Below are positions 35,211 through 43,207 of a DNA stretch of 43,350 bases, piece by piece (the first letter of the stretch is position 1; each line of letters opens with the position of its first letter). A program made the position numbers and the translations under genes. The notes beneath the pieces were generated by a model that was not told the origin of the DNA, did no database searches, and saw only the letters and a list, made by a program, of their open reading frames with translations. The stretch covers positions 1 to 43,350 of the forward strand of contig JAPLMQ010000303.1 of the NCBI GenBank assembly GCA_026386955.1. The letters are read 5' to 3'. Source of the DNA: Planctomycetota bacterium. Lineage in GTDB: Bacteria; Planctomycetota; Phycisphaerae; Phycisphaerales; Phycisphaeraceae.

Positions 35211-36391
35211 GCGAAGCACGGAAACCGAATCCCGAGCCCACGGCGCGGCTGGTGGCCCACGCCGGTCCCGCGTACGCCTCGCGCGGGCGGCAGTTCCAGG
35301 GCATCCCCGGCATCGAGCGCAGCCCCGGCGGCCGGCTGTGGGCGACTTGGTACGGCGGCACCCCGGGCGAGGGGCCGGGCAACTACGTGCTGCTCGCCTG
35401 GAGCGAAGACGGCGGCGAGACCTGGCCCGAGCCGCCACTGATCATCGCGCCGCCGTCACCGGAGCACCGTGTGTTCGACCCCTGCCTGTGGACCGATCCA
35501 AGAGGCCGGCTTTGGCTTTTCTATGCGCAGAGCAAGGGGCTCTACGACGGGCGGGCCGGTGTGTGGATGAGTTGCTGCCCTCGCCCCGATGATGAGCCGA
35601 TGGACTGGGGATCGCGCACACGCATCGCCGACGGGGTGATGATGAACAAGCCGATCGTCGCCGCGGACAAGACCCTGTTGCTGCCGATCGCGCTCTGGTC
35701 GGGCGGCTGGGCGGCCAAGGATGCGAGCTTGCCTTGCCGGTCGTGGGTCTACGCCTCGACGGAGCGGACCCGCGGGATGGTGGAGGCTCCGCCGAAAAAA
35801 CCTGCCGAAGGGACTTCGTGCCCCATCACACCGCCCGACCCGGCGACGTTCTTCGACCGCCGCGGCGGGTCGGAAGTCCCCGAGCGCACCCACGTCGAGC
35901 ACATGTTCATCGAGCGCCGCGACGGCTCGCTCTGGATGCTGGTCCGCACCGCCTATGGCATCGGGCAGAGCGTTTCGCGCGACGGCGGGCGCACCTGGTC
36001 CCCCGGCGAGCCTTGGCTGACGAACAACATCAGCGCCCGATTCTTCATCCGCCGCCTGCGCTCGGGCAAGCTGCTGCTGATCCGCCACGAACCGGAGCCC
36101 GGATCCCGCGTGCGCGACCGCCTCACCGCATTCCTCTCCGACGACGACGGCGCGACTTGGCCCCACCACCTGCTGCTCGACGAGCGCCCCGGCGTCTCCT
36201 ACCCCGACGCCGTGGAGGACCCGCAAGGGCGCATCCACGCCGTCTACGACTTCAACCGCGGCGACAAGCACGCCCTGGGCAAGGAGCTCGAGATCCTCTT
36301 CGCGACCTTCACCGAGCAGGACGTCGTCGAGGGGAAGCTCGTCAACGGAGGGAGCAAGCTGCGCCGCCTGATCAACAAGGCGACGGACTGA
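35207..36391 (+). CDS. Sialidase-like (BNR/Asp-box) propeller protein
   Basis: 394 residues. Three Asp-box motifs are seen: SEDGGETW (66-73), SRDGGRTW and SDDDGATW, characteristic of six-bladed sialidase folds. An early arginine in QFQGIPGIERSPGGRLW may match the first residue of the sialidase Arg triad. Family members remove sialic acids or act on other sugars. No signal peptide is present, so an intracellular glycosidase acting on imported oligosaccharides is inferred. It overlaps the GIY-YIG gene by 4 bp, giving coupled translation, and ends before a strong terminator. Confidence 0.85.
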   Translation: MSEARKPNPEPTARLVAHAGPAYASRGRQFQGIPGIERSPGGRLWATWYGGTPGEGPGNYVLLAWSEDGGETWPEPPLIIAPPSPEHRVFDPCLWTDPRGRLWLFYAQSKGLYDGRAGVWMSCCPRPDDEPMDWGSRTRIADGVMMNKPIVAADKTLLLPIALWSGGWAAKDASLPCRSWVYASTERTRGMVEAPPKKPAEGTSCPITPPDPATFFDRRGGSEVPERTHVEHMFIERRDGSLWMLVRTAYGIGQSVSRDGGRTWSPGEPWLTNNISARFFIRRLRSGKLLLIRHEPEPGSRVRDRLTAFLSDDDGATWPHHLLLDERPGVSYPDAVEDPQGRIHAVYDFNRGDKHALGKELEILFATFTEQDVVEGKLVNGGSKLRRLINKATD

Positions 36392-36423
36392 GGAGACCTC
36401 GAATCACGCGCAAGTCCCAAAGT

Positions 36424-36447
36424 CCAGGCACTGCGTGCCTGGGTTTT
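36424..36447 (+). terminator. Intrinsic terminator after sialidase-like gene (repeat family copy 3)
   Basis: CCAGGCAC (36424-36431), loop TGC, GTGCCTGG (36435-36442), then GTTTTCCC. Same stem family as 11986-12013 and 15613-15645. The T-run is short. Confidence 0.75.
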
Positions 36448-36486
36448 CCCATTGCGCTCGTTTGAGGTTCATCGCGCGGATTCCCG

Positions 36487-37371
36487 TCACGGCGCAAGCG
36501 TGGGGAACGGGATGTCGGTCAGCTCGAACGAGACCGGCACGACGTCGACCTTGGTGACCACCTGCAGGCGGACCGACTTGAACGTGCGCGGCGTGGAGAT
36601 CCCGCCGACGGCGCCTTGGAATCGCCCCTCGAAGCGGGCCTCCTTGCCTTGGCCGAGCCCGCCGCCGATGCCGGGGATCTCCAGGCCGTTGCCCAGGTCG
36701 TCGATGACGCGGACGCGGAAGACGTACGGCGCCTCGCGGGCCTGGGGCCCGCCGGCGCCCGAGGAGAGGAACGGGTGGGTGTGGGGCGACTGGACGTCGA
36801 GGTTCACGCGGACCACGCCGGGCTGGACGTCGCACTGGACGAGCTTGACGCGCAGGCCCGCGCTGAGCGAGACCCACTCGGGCGCCTTGTCGGTCTTGGC
36901 GATGGGGAAGTCGACGGAGCGCGTCTCGCGGGCGAGCAGCACCGCGAGCGTGCCCGAGAGCTTGCTGATGCGCTTGGGGTAGGCGGGCATCTCGGGCACC
37001 ATCCAGTTTATGCCGAAGTTCCCGCCGTCGCCCGAGGGATTGAGGTTGGGGCGGACGAAGTAGCCGTCGTTGTTGTTGACGGGCTGCTTGTCGATGAGGT
37101 TGACGCCGTCCTGGTCGAGGAGTTGGGTGACGCGGACGTTGGGGCATACGCCGATGACATGTTCGCGGTCGATGATGGCGGCGTCGCCGTTCATGTTGGC
37201 GGAACGGTTGACCTGCTTGGTGGCGAGGTTGACGGAGGCGGAGGCGTTGATGTTCTGCCAGCGGATCTCGACGAGCGGCTCGACGCGATCGAAGGCGGAA
37301 GGCGCGGCCGGGCGGTTCTCCAGCGGCGCGGCAGCGTGCAGGATGCGGAGAAGCCACGGGTGACGATGCAC
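36487..37371 (-). CDS. Hypothetical protein, beta-rich
   Basis: 294 residues from GTG at 37371; no ATG is available before the upstream stop at 37438, and the next in-frame ATG is about 60 codons in, so the start is uncertain. No domain was recognised. The sequence alternates charged and hydrophobic beta-strand segments (VKLVQCDVQPGVVRVNLDVQ, YVFRVRVIDDLGNGLEIPG) and includes a Gly-rich loop (GIGGGLGQGKEARF) and HTHPFLSSGAGG. There is no signal peptide or membrane helix. A beta-sandwich fold is plausible. Confidence 0.65.
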   Translation of the reverse strand: MHRHPWLLRILHAAAPLENRPAAPSAFDRVEPLVEIRWQNINASASVNLATKQVNRSANMNGDAAIIDREHVIGVCPNVRVTQLLDQDGVNLIDKQPVNNNDGYFVRPNLNPSGDGGNFGINWMVPEMPAYPKRISKLSGTLAVLLARETRSVDFPIAKTDKAPEWVSLSAGLRVKLVQCDVQPGVVRVNLDVQSPHTHPFLSSGAGGPQAREAPYVFRVRVIDDLGNGLEIPGIGGGLGQGKEARFEGRFQGAVGGISTPRTFKSVRLQVVTKVDVVPVSFELTDIPFPTLAP

Positions 37372-37582
37372 CCAGGCTGCGGTGAAAGCGCGACGAGGGC
37401 GCGGTGAGGCGCTGGTGGACGGTCCGATCGATCGATTTTACCCCGTGAAGCGGGCGGGGCGATGCGGTTTCGCGGCAAAGACGCGCCCCAAGAAAATCGC
37501 CGCGGGGGCACGGGATGTGCGCCGACGCGGCGAGGAGGGTTTTGAGGCGATTTCCGGCTGGCCGTTCAAGATATGCCGCGGT

Positions 37583-38047
37583 TCAGCGGCGGATGTTCAC
37601 GCCCAGGTTGAGCGAGAAGCCCGAGTCGACGTGGTAGACCGCGGCCGGGCGGGGTTGGCAGACGACCACGGGCGGAGGCGCGGTGTAGACGACGGTCGCC
37701 GGGGCCTGATAGACCACCGCGGAAGTCTGCTGATAGACGACCGGGGCGGACTGGTAGACCACCGGCTCGGGGGCGACGACCACCGGCGCGGGCTGGTAGT
37801 AGACCACGGGCGGGACGCAATAGACCGGGGCGGGGCGGTAGTAGTAGACCGGGGGCGGAGCATAGCCGTAGCGGCATCCGCCGCCGTAATAGCCGCCCCC
37901 GCCGTAGCAACCGGGGCCGAAGCCACCGAACCCGATTCCCACGCCGACGCTCACGCGCGTGCCGCCGCGGTCGCGTGCCATGGCGGGCATGGGCAGGAGG
38001 CAGATCACACCCGCGACGAGGAGGAACAACAGCATCGACTTCTTCAT
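37583..38047 (-). CDS. Exported Gly/Tyr/Pro/Val-rich low-complexity protein
   Basis: 154 residues. ATG at 38047 with GGAG upstream opens a clear Sec signal peptide (about 24 residues, ending PMPAMA). The mature protein begins RDRGGTRVSVGVG, then a Gly/Tyr/Cys-rich stretch (GCYGGGGYYGGGCRYGY) and repeated motifs of the form PVVYYQPAPVV / PVVYQSAPVVY. It ends with VDSGFSLNLGVNIRR, which looks like a terminal beta-strand of an outer-membrane or surface protein. Structural or adhesive surface protein is a guess. Confidence 0.8.
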   Translation of the reverse strand: MKKSMLLFLLVAGVICLLPMPAMARDRGGTRVSVGVGIGFGGFGPGCYGGGGYYGGGCRYGYAPPPVYYYRPAPVYCVPPVVYYQPAPVVVAPEPVVYQSAPVVYQQTSAVVYQAPATVVYTAPPPVVVCQPRPAAVYHVDSGFSLNLGVNIRR

Positions 38048-38395
38048 GGCAGACTCCGTGGTCAGACCGACACGATGAATCGTACGCACAACAGCGTGTG
38101 CCGCGAACGCCGCGGCGGGTGGATCCTGTGGCAGACCTGATTTTGATGGGTGCCTGGCGCGGCCGGGTGGGTCCCTGACGGGCACAACCGCGCGGGCAGA
38201 TCGAAGCGAACAAATCCGTCCGGCGGCCGACCCGGTTTTCATCCCAGGCGAAGCCCATTTGCCGTTCGCGGCCGACGCTGCCGTCGCCGCTCACCTCATT
38301 ATACATCGGCAACCCCGCCACGCCAGCGTTTGGCGTGGGGCGGCAAACGAATCGAAGGGTCGCAAGATTCCGCCTGCGATTCATGGCCGGCAGGA
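38048..38395. other. 348-bp intergenic region without gene
   Basis: Between the exported Tyr-rich gene and the macroglobulin-type gene (both minus). On the minus strand TACGAT lies about 50 bp before the Tyr-rich gene start, a possible -10 with a poor -35 (TTCGCG, 17-bp spacer). No RNA gene, terminator with T-run, or repeat was recognised. Confidence 0.4.
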
Positions 38396-41300
38396 TTATT
38401 TGGGCTTGCCGGAGGCAGGGGCAGGGATGTTGCTCGCGGTGTTTTCGCCGGTCAGCGGCCGCGAGACGCGGATCGTGCCCGCGCTGGCTCCCAGTTCGCC
38501 CGTGGCGTTGACGGCCGAGGCGGTGAGCCGCCAGGTGGTCAGCACGTCGGGCAGCGGGACGCTGAGGCTGGCCCGCCCGTGGTCGTCGGTGATCACTTCG
38601 GGGCGCCAGAGCAGCGTCCGCGGCGGCGTTGCAAGGTGGGCGGCGCGCGGGGCGCGGGGCACGGGCAGTACGTCGTCGGCGTCGTCCTCGCGCAGGGCCA
38701 TGGGCATGGCACCGGCCTGCCCGGCGCGGTCCAGCGCCCGGCCAACGGTGCGCAGCTCCGCGGCGGCGGCGTTGCCGAGGTACGACCGCGAACCGGCGTT
38801 CATCCCCGCGAGCACCCCGCCGACCGAGGCGAAGAGAGCCCCGATCAGCAGCGCCACGGCGATCGTCGAGCGGACGCGGCGCAGCATCGCCACGAAGCCC
38901 ACCACGATCGCGCCGACTGCGAGCACGGCCCACCCCGCGTTGATCAGCGCCAAGGCCGTGCGGCGCTCGGCGGCGACGCGGACCAGTTTCGTCGGGTAGC
39001 TCGCGGCGGTGAGCATGGCCTCGGGGGCCGAGGCCGTGGCGACGGTCGAGACGGAATCGGACGCCAGCGCGTCGAGCCCGACCAGGCGCACGCCCGCGTG
39101 GCGGCTGGACGCGCCCGCCGGGGTGGCCGCGGCCTCGCCGTCGTCGAGCAGTCGGCCGACTTCCTTGGGAATCATGCCCGACAGCACCATCTCGGAGAGC
39201 CGCTTGGCGCCCCAGGGCTCGCGCACGATCGCGCGGGCCCGCTCGGCGTCGCGGGCCTCGATGAACCCGCCGTCGATCAGCTCCTGCATCGGGTCGGCCG
39301 GGGCGGACGACCGCGCCGAGGCCCGGGCGAGCAGCGCGGCCCGCCAGGTCGACAGCGCCGCGTCAGACCCGCCGGCGTTGTCGGCCAGCGCCAGGGCGGC
39401 CTCGTCGACCGCCGCGAGGCTCAGCGCGCCGGGGGCGGGCTGGCCCTTGGAGTCGGTCACGCGGAAGCTGAGCTTCGCCTCGTCGCCAGGCTTGTATTGG
39501 TCACGGTCGACCTCCACCGCGACGTGCAGGTCCTGCGCCGGGCGGGCCTCGATCCAGCGGACGCGGCGGCCGGCGACGCCCGCGATCTTCGTGTCGCCCG
39601 GCGTCGCGCCCATGCGGTAACCCACCACGCGGATCGTCCCGTTGACGTCGGCGGGAAGGTCGATGCGACCGACGCCGCGGCCGGCCTTCATCTCCAGCGA
39701 CTGCGTCTGGATCGTCTGGCCGTCCTGCACCAAATCGACAAAGACCGGCTCATCGCCCGCGCCCAGCGCGAGCACCTCGACGGCCTCGCCCCCGCGGTAC
39801 GAGGCGCGGTCGGTCCGGATCAGGAAATCTTCGCTGCCGCGCCGCCCGCCGACGGGCAGGTAGAGTTCCTGCCGGGTCGCGAGGCCTTGCTCATCGCGGG
39901 CGCGGACGGTCAGGGCGACCTCCTGCCCGCGCGGGCGGCACTCGAACGACGCGGCTCCGGCGTCATCCGTGACCAGCTCGCGCTCGGCGCCGCGGTCGAT
40001 CCCCGCGACGCTCAGGTGCGCCTTCGCCGGGCGGCCGTCGGGATAGTTCGCGAGGACGTAGACGCGGTTCGCGACGCCCGCGACCAGCTCGCCCGCCTCG
40101 GGGATCAGGTCGATCCTGATCGGCTCGGCGGCGACGACGCGCTCGATCCGGCGGACCTCGCGACGGCCCGCGTCGTCGATCACATTCACCACCAGCGTGA
40201 CCGCCTCGCCGTTGCGGTCGGCGGCGGCCGCGTCGGGGAGTGAGTCCGTGTTCACGCCGCCTTGCGCCGCATGCAGCGACCCCGGCAGCGCGAGCTCAAA
40301 GTTCGCGTGCCCGGCGTCATCCAACGCCAGCGTCACCGGACCCACCAGCGGCCCCGCCGCGGCGCGGGCGGCGTCGGCCGACTCGATGCGCACCTCCGCC
40401 TTCGCGCCCTTCACGGCCTGCCCATGGAAATAGGCGGCGTTGACCTGCCCGCGCACCATCTGCCCGGGCTGGTAGAACGGCCGATCAAGCTCGGCATTCA
40501 CGCGGAACGAGGCCGCGGAACGCCGACCCACCTCGATCGTCCGCGCCACCGACGCGTCGCCCAAGAAGCACTCGAGGCGATAGAGCCCCTCGCGGGCGTC
40601 GTCGGGCAGCGTGACGCTCGAGGACGCGATCCCGAACCGGCTCGGGTGCGACGACTCCATGCCGACGACCTTGCCCGCCGGATCGGTCAGCGAGAAGACC
40701 AGCTCGTCGCTGGTGATCGCCTGCCCCTTCGAGCGGTTCCACGCGAAGGCGCGGAGGTTCACCGTCTGCCCCGGCTCGTAGACGGGACGGTCGGACGTGA
40801 GATCCAGCCGCCAGGCCTGCACGAGGCGCACGCGACGGACGACCTGCTCCTCCTGCGTCTCGCTGCCCCCGGAACCCCCGGAACCCCCGGAAGCGCCGCC
40901 AGCCGACGCACGCGCGACGACGCGCAGCTCGCACACATCCGAGGCCCACGCCGGCCAGTTGAACCGCGGCTGCCCCGTGCCCTGCCGATCGGTCACGAGG
41001 CTGGCGAGGCGGACCGTGCGCCCGGTGTCGGGGCGGTGGAGCTCGATGTCGACCGGCGCGCCGGCCACGGGGCGACCGGTCTCGCGGTTGACGAGGCGCA
41101 CGCGCATCGCGCCCGGCTCGCCGGCGAGCAGCTCGCCCTGCGCCACGATGCGCAGGTCCATCGGCCCGGGGGCGAGGCCGTCGTAGTAGACCTGCAGCGA
41201 AGCGAGCAGCGCGACGCACGCCGCCAGCGCCGCCGCGAAACCCGCGCTGCGCAGCCGGAAAACCCCGCTCCACGCGCCATGCCCGAACGCGCCTGCTCCG

Positions 41301-41551
41301 AACGTCGCCAGCTCGCGCTGCGCCTCGCGCCCCACGCGGGCGAGCGTCTTCTGGATCAGCGCCTCGGAGGCCTCCGAGCCCGGCACGCCCTGCACCGCGT
41401 CGAGCCGGCGGCGGGCGGCGTCGAGCCCCGCGCGCCACGCGGGATCGCTCGCGGCCAGCGCCTCGACTTGCCGCGCCTGCTCGGGCTTCAAGAGGCCGTG
41501 GAGGTAATCCTCCGTCAGGGCCTCGATGTCTTGTTGTTTTTCAGGACTCAT
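38396..41551 (-). CDS. Anti-sigma-like/alpha-2-macroglobulin-domain membrane fusion protein
   Basis: 1051 residues from ATG at 41551 (GGAG upstream). Residues 1-75 (DIEALTEDYLHGLLKPEQAR, ALAASDPAWRAGLDAARRRL) resemble the cytoplasmic helical domain of transmembrane anti-sigma factors, without a zinc motif. A membrane helix at about 104-122 follows. Residues 130-860 are a series of macroglobulin-type beta domains (VYEPGQTVNLRAF, FYQPGQMVRGQVNAAYF, DQYKPGDEAKLSF). Two more helices at about 867-889 and 895-917 precede an A2M bait-adjacent domain (LLWRPEVITDDHGRASLSVP, PDVLTTW) that ends the protein. The complement-like thioester region of full A2M is absent. An ECF sigma gene lies directly upstream. 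Confidence 0.82.
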   Translation of the reverse strand: MSPEKQQDIEALTEDYLHGLLKPEQARQVEALAASDPAWRAGLDAARRRLDAVQGVPGSEASEALIQKTLARVGREAQRELATFGAGAFGHGAWSGVFRLRSAGFAAALAACVALLASLQVYYDGLAPGPMDLRIVAQGELLAGEPGAMRVRLVNRETGRPVAGAPVDIELHRPDTGRTVRLASLVTDRQGTGQPRFNWPAWASDVCELRVVARASAGGASGGSGGSGGSETQEEQVVRRVRLVQAWRLDLTSDRPVYEPGQTVNLRAFAWNRSKGQAITSDELVFSLTDPAGKVVGMESSHPSRFGIASSSVTLPDDAREGLYRLECFLGDASVARTIEVGRRSAASFRVNAELDRPFYQPGQMVRGQVNAAYFHGQAVKGAKAEVRIESADAARAAAGPLVGPVTLALDDAGHANFELALPGSLHAAQGGVNTDSLPDAAAADRNGEAVTLVVNVIDDAGRREVRRIERVVAAEPIRIDLIPEAGELVAGVANRVYVLANYPDGRPAKAHLSVAGIDRGAERELVTDDAGAASFECRPRGQEVALTVRARDEQGLATRQELYLPVGGRRGSEDFLIRTDRASYRGGEAVEVLALGAGDEPVFVDLVQDGQTIQTQSLEMKAGRGVGRIDLPADVNGTIRVVGYRMGATPGDTKIAGVAGRRVRWIEARPAQDLHVAVEVDRDQYKPGDEAKLSFRVTDSKGQPAPGALSLAAVDEAALALADNAGGSDAALSTWRAALLARASARSSAPADPMQELIDGGFIEARDAERARAIVREPWGAKRLSEMVLSGMIPKEVGRLLDDGEAAATPAGASSRHAGVRLVGLDALASDSVSTVATASAPEAMLTAASYPTKLVRVAAERRTALALINAGWAVLAVGAIVVGFVAMLRRVRSTIAVALLIGALFASVGGVLAGMNAGSRSYLGNAAAAELRTVGRALDRAGQAGAMPMALREDDADDVLPVPRAPRAAHLATPPRTLLWRPEVITDDHGRASLSVPLPDVLTTWRLTASAVNATGELGASAGTIRVSRPLTGENTASNIPAPASGKPK

Positions 41552-41680
41552 GTTCCGCTCCGATCGACCGACGAACTTTTCCAAACCTCTCCGAACCTCC
41601 GTGCGACGCGCTCCCCTCGGCATGCGGATGGACACACACATGTCCGAGTGAATGGAATGGGATGGAAAGAGACGCGTGAC

Positions 41681-42274
41681 TCATTTGATCCTCGGCAGCA
41701 GCTCGCGGCGAAGCGCCGCCAGCGCGTGGTGCATGATCGACCTCACCGCCCCCTCGCGCCTTCCCACCGCCGCGGCGATCTCCGCGTAGGAAAGCCCGTT
41801 CCACAGCCGCATCACCACCACCGTCCGCTGCCGCTCGGGCAGCGCGGCGACGGCGGTCTCCACGATCGCGGCCGACTCCGTCGCGACGATCGCCTCGATG
41901 GGCGAGTCGCCCGGCGCCGCCCGCCGCGCGAGCGGGTCGACGTAGTTGTCGTCGTCCCCGTCGGCCCCGCCGCCCAGCGCGGGGCGGACGAGCTTGAGCG
42001 TCTTGCCGCGCAGGGCCGAGCGGCAGTGGTTCAGGGCGATCTGGTACAGCCAAGGCTTGAATGGGCGCTCGGGGTCGTAGGTGTGGCGCTTGGTCCAGAC
42101 CTTGAGGAAGACCTCCTGGAAGAGCTCCTCGCTGCGGTGGTGGTCGCCCGCCATGCGGTGGATGAACGTCAGCAACGGGCTGGCGTATCGCCGCACCAGG
42201 GGCTCCAACGACTGCCGATCGCCTTTCGCGACCTGGGCCATCAGCCATTCATCGCGTTCTTGACCGGCCGACAT
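41681..42274 (-). CDS. ECF-type RNA polymerase sigma factor
   Basis: 197 residues. Region 2 spans about 24-90 (PLLTFIHRMAGDHHRSEELF, EVFLKVWTKRHTYDPERPFK, PWLYQIALNHCRSALRG) and region 4 about 135-190 (LPERQRTVVVMRLWNGLSYA, EIAAAVGRREGAVRSIMHHA). A short acidic linker (GGGADGDDDNYVD) lies between. ATG at 42274 has no strong ribosome-binding site. Such factors are normally held inactive by a membrane anti-sigma factor encoded next to them, here the fusion protein 129 bp downstream. Confidence 0.94.
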   Translation of the reverse strand: MSAGQERDEWLMAQVAKGDRQSLEPLVRRYASPLLTFIHRMAGDHHRSEELFQEVFLKVWTKRHTYDPERPFKPWLYQIALNHCRSALRGKTLKLVRPALGGGADGDDDNYVDPLARRAAPGDSPIEAIVATESAAIVETAVAALPERQRTVVVMRLWNGLSYAEIAAAVGRREGAVRSIMHHALAALRRELLPRIK

Positions 42275-42279
42275 GGTGT

Positions 42280-42326
42280 GCCCCGACGACGTAGTTCGCC
42301 CCAGTGACGTAGCTCGCCCCGACGAC
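42280..42326. repeat. 18-bp direct repeats directly upstream of the sigma factor start
   Basis: Units 42280-42297 and 42298-42315 (GCCCCGACGACGTAGTTC and GCCCCAGTGACGTAGCTC) plus a partial third at 42316-42326. Looser copies of CCCGACGA continue to about 42370. They sit 6 bp from the sigma ATG, so they lie in the leader or near the promoter. Confidence 0.7.
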
Positions 42327-42463
42327 TGCTGTCCGACCCGACGAAGTTGCCCGTCCCGACGACGTGCTGACTCACCCAGATATACGCCGACCGGCCGGGG
42401 AGCGTTTCGGGTTCCGGGGGGTGTCGCGAAAAAAAGTCCGTCTCCCGTAAGACCCGCACAAGC

Positions 42464-42554
42464 GTCCGGCCAAATCCGGACAAGGGCCCCAAAAACCGCG
42501 CGCAAGTCCTTGTTTCAAATTTCGTTTTTGGCCGTTGTCCGGATTTGGCCGGAC
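42464..42554. repeat. 91-bp nested palindrome (type D)
   Basis: Arms 42464-42488 and 42530-42554 are 25-nt inverted copies with one mismatch, and pairing extends inward through CCAAAAAC/GTTTTTGG. Each arm begins or ends with the smaller palindrome GTCCGG..CCGGAC. Confidence 0.85.
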
Positions 42555-42902
42555 AGGTGTGCCCACGTCTGGCGAGGGAAATCGACCCTCCGAAGGTCGA
42601 AATAATGGTCCGCTCCCTCCCTCCTCCGGTCTCGCTGCCGTCACACGGGGAGGCCGGTGATGTCCTCAATTGGGGGCTGAATTGAGCCGAAATCCGCCCG
42701 CCGCCCGCGCGAGGGGTAAGGAGCCAAATTCGTTGAAATTGACGTAATCGACTTATCCGCAATTACTTGCGTTGATTTTAGCCTCAATCGCCGTCGAAGT
42801 TGCGGCGAAGGCTCGTACGGGTTGGAAGGCTTCCCGCCGCTTCCGGGGGCTTCCGGGGGCCTTCAAGCCGTTGCGTCGACGGCCGGGAGGACCGGCAAGC
42901 CC

Positions 42903-42946
42903 ATCCGGGGGCTATCCGGGGGCTGATCCGGGGTCTATCCGGGGGG
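42903..42946. repeat. G-rich tandem repeat
   Basis: Four copies of 11-12 bp built on ATCCGGGGGCT. A related pair, CTTCCGGGGG, lies at about 42839-42860. Runs of five to six G on one strand could form a quadruplex. Confidence 0.7.
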
Positions 42947-42989
42947 CCAAGCCAGCCGCCAAGCGGTTCGGCGATGACCCGGAGACCCC

Positions 42990-43024
42990 GTAGGGCGGGT
43001 AGAGCGTACTCGCGAAACCCGCCG
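42990..43024. repeat. Single-arm copy of type C palindrome
   Basis: GTAGGGCGGGTAGAGC followed by CGCGAAACCCGCCG; matches the arms of the element at 26985-27111 and is itself a small palindrome. Confidence 0.75.
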
Positions 43025-43152
43025 GTGGGCGTCCGACCCATCGACGCGGGCCGGGCGCCACGGAGAACCCTGCCTTGACCTTGTCACCCGAACGCGCCGC
43101 CGACGGCTTGAACCGCCCCGCCTCGTCAAACCTCAAAGCCCCACGGCCTCTT

Positions 43153-43190
43153 GTAGGGTGGCGCTGAGCGGTACTCCGCGAAGCCCACCG
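43153..43190. repeat. Second single-arm copy of type C palindrome
   Basis: GTAGGGTGG..GAGCGGTACTCCGCGAAGCCCACC, in the same orientation as the copy at 42990, followed by a 14-bp sequence GGGAATCAAAGGGG repeated at 43190-43203 and 43203-43216. Confidence 0.7.
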
Positions 43191-43207
43191 GGAATCAAAG
43201 GGGGGAA

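Larger units (their letters stand above)
42275..43207. other. About 930-bp gene-free, repeat-rich region
   Basis: No convincing coding sequence. It contains direct repeats next to the sigma start, a long nested palindrome, an A/T-richer patch (about 42725-42785), G-rich tandem repeats and two type C half-elements. Sigma-factor promoters should lie within its left part on the minus strand. Confidence 0.7.

Noticed and set aside
38150..40243. Plus-strand open frame of 697 codons opposite the macroglobulin fusion gene
   Set aside because: Arg/Gly-rich sequence without motifs; antisense of a real gene.
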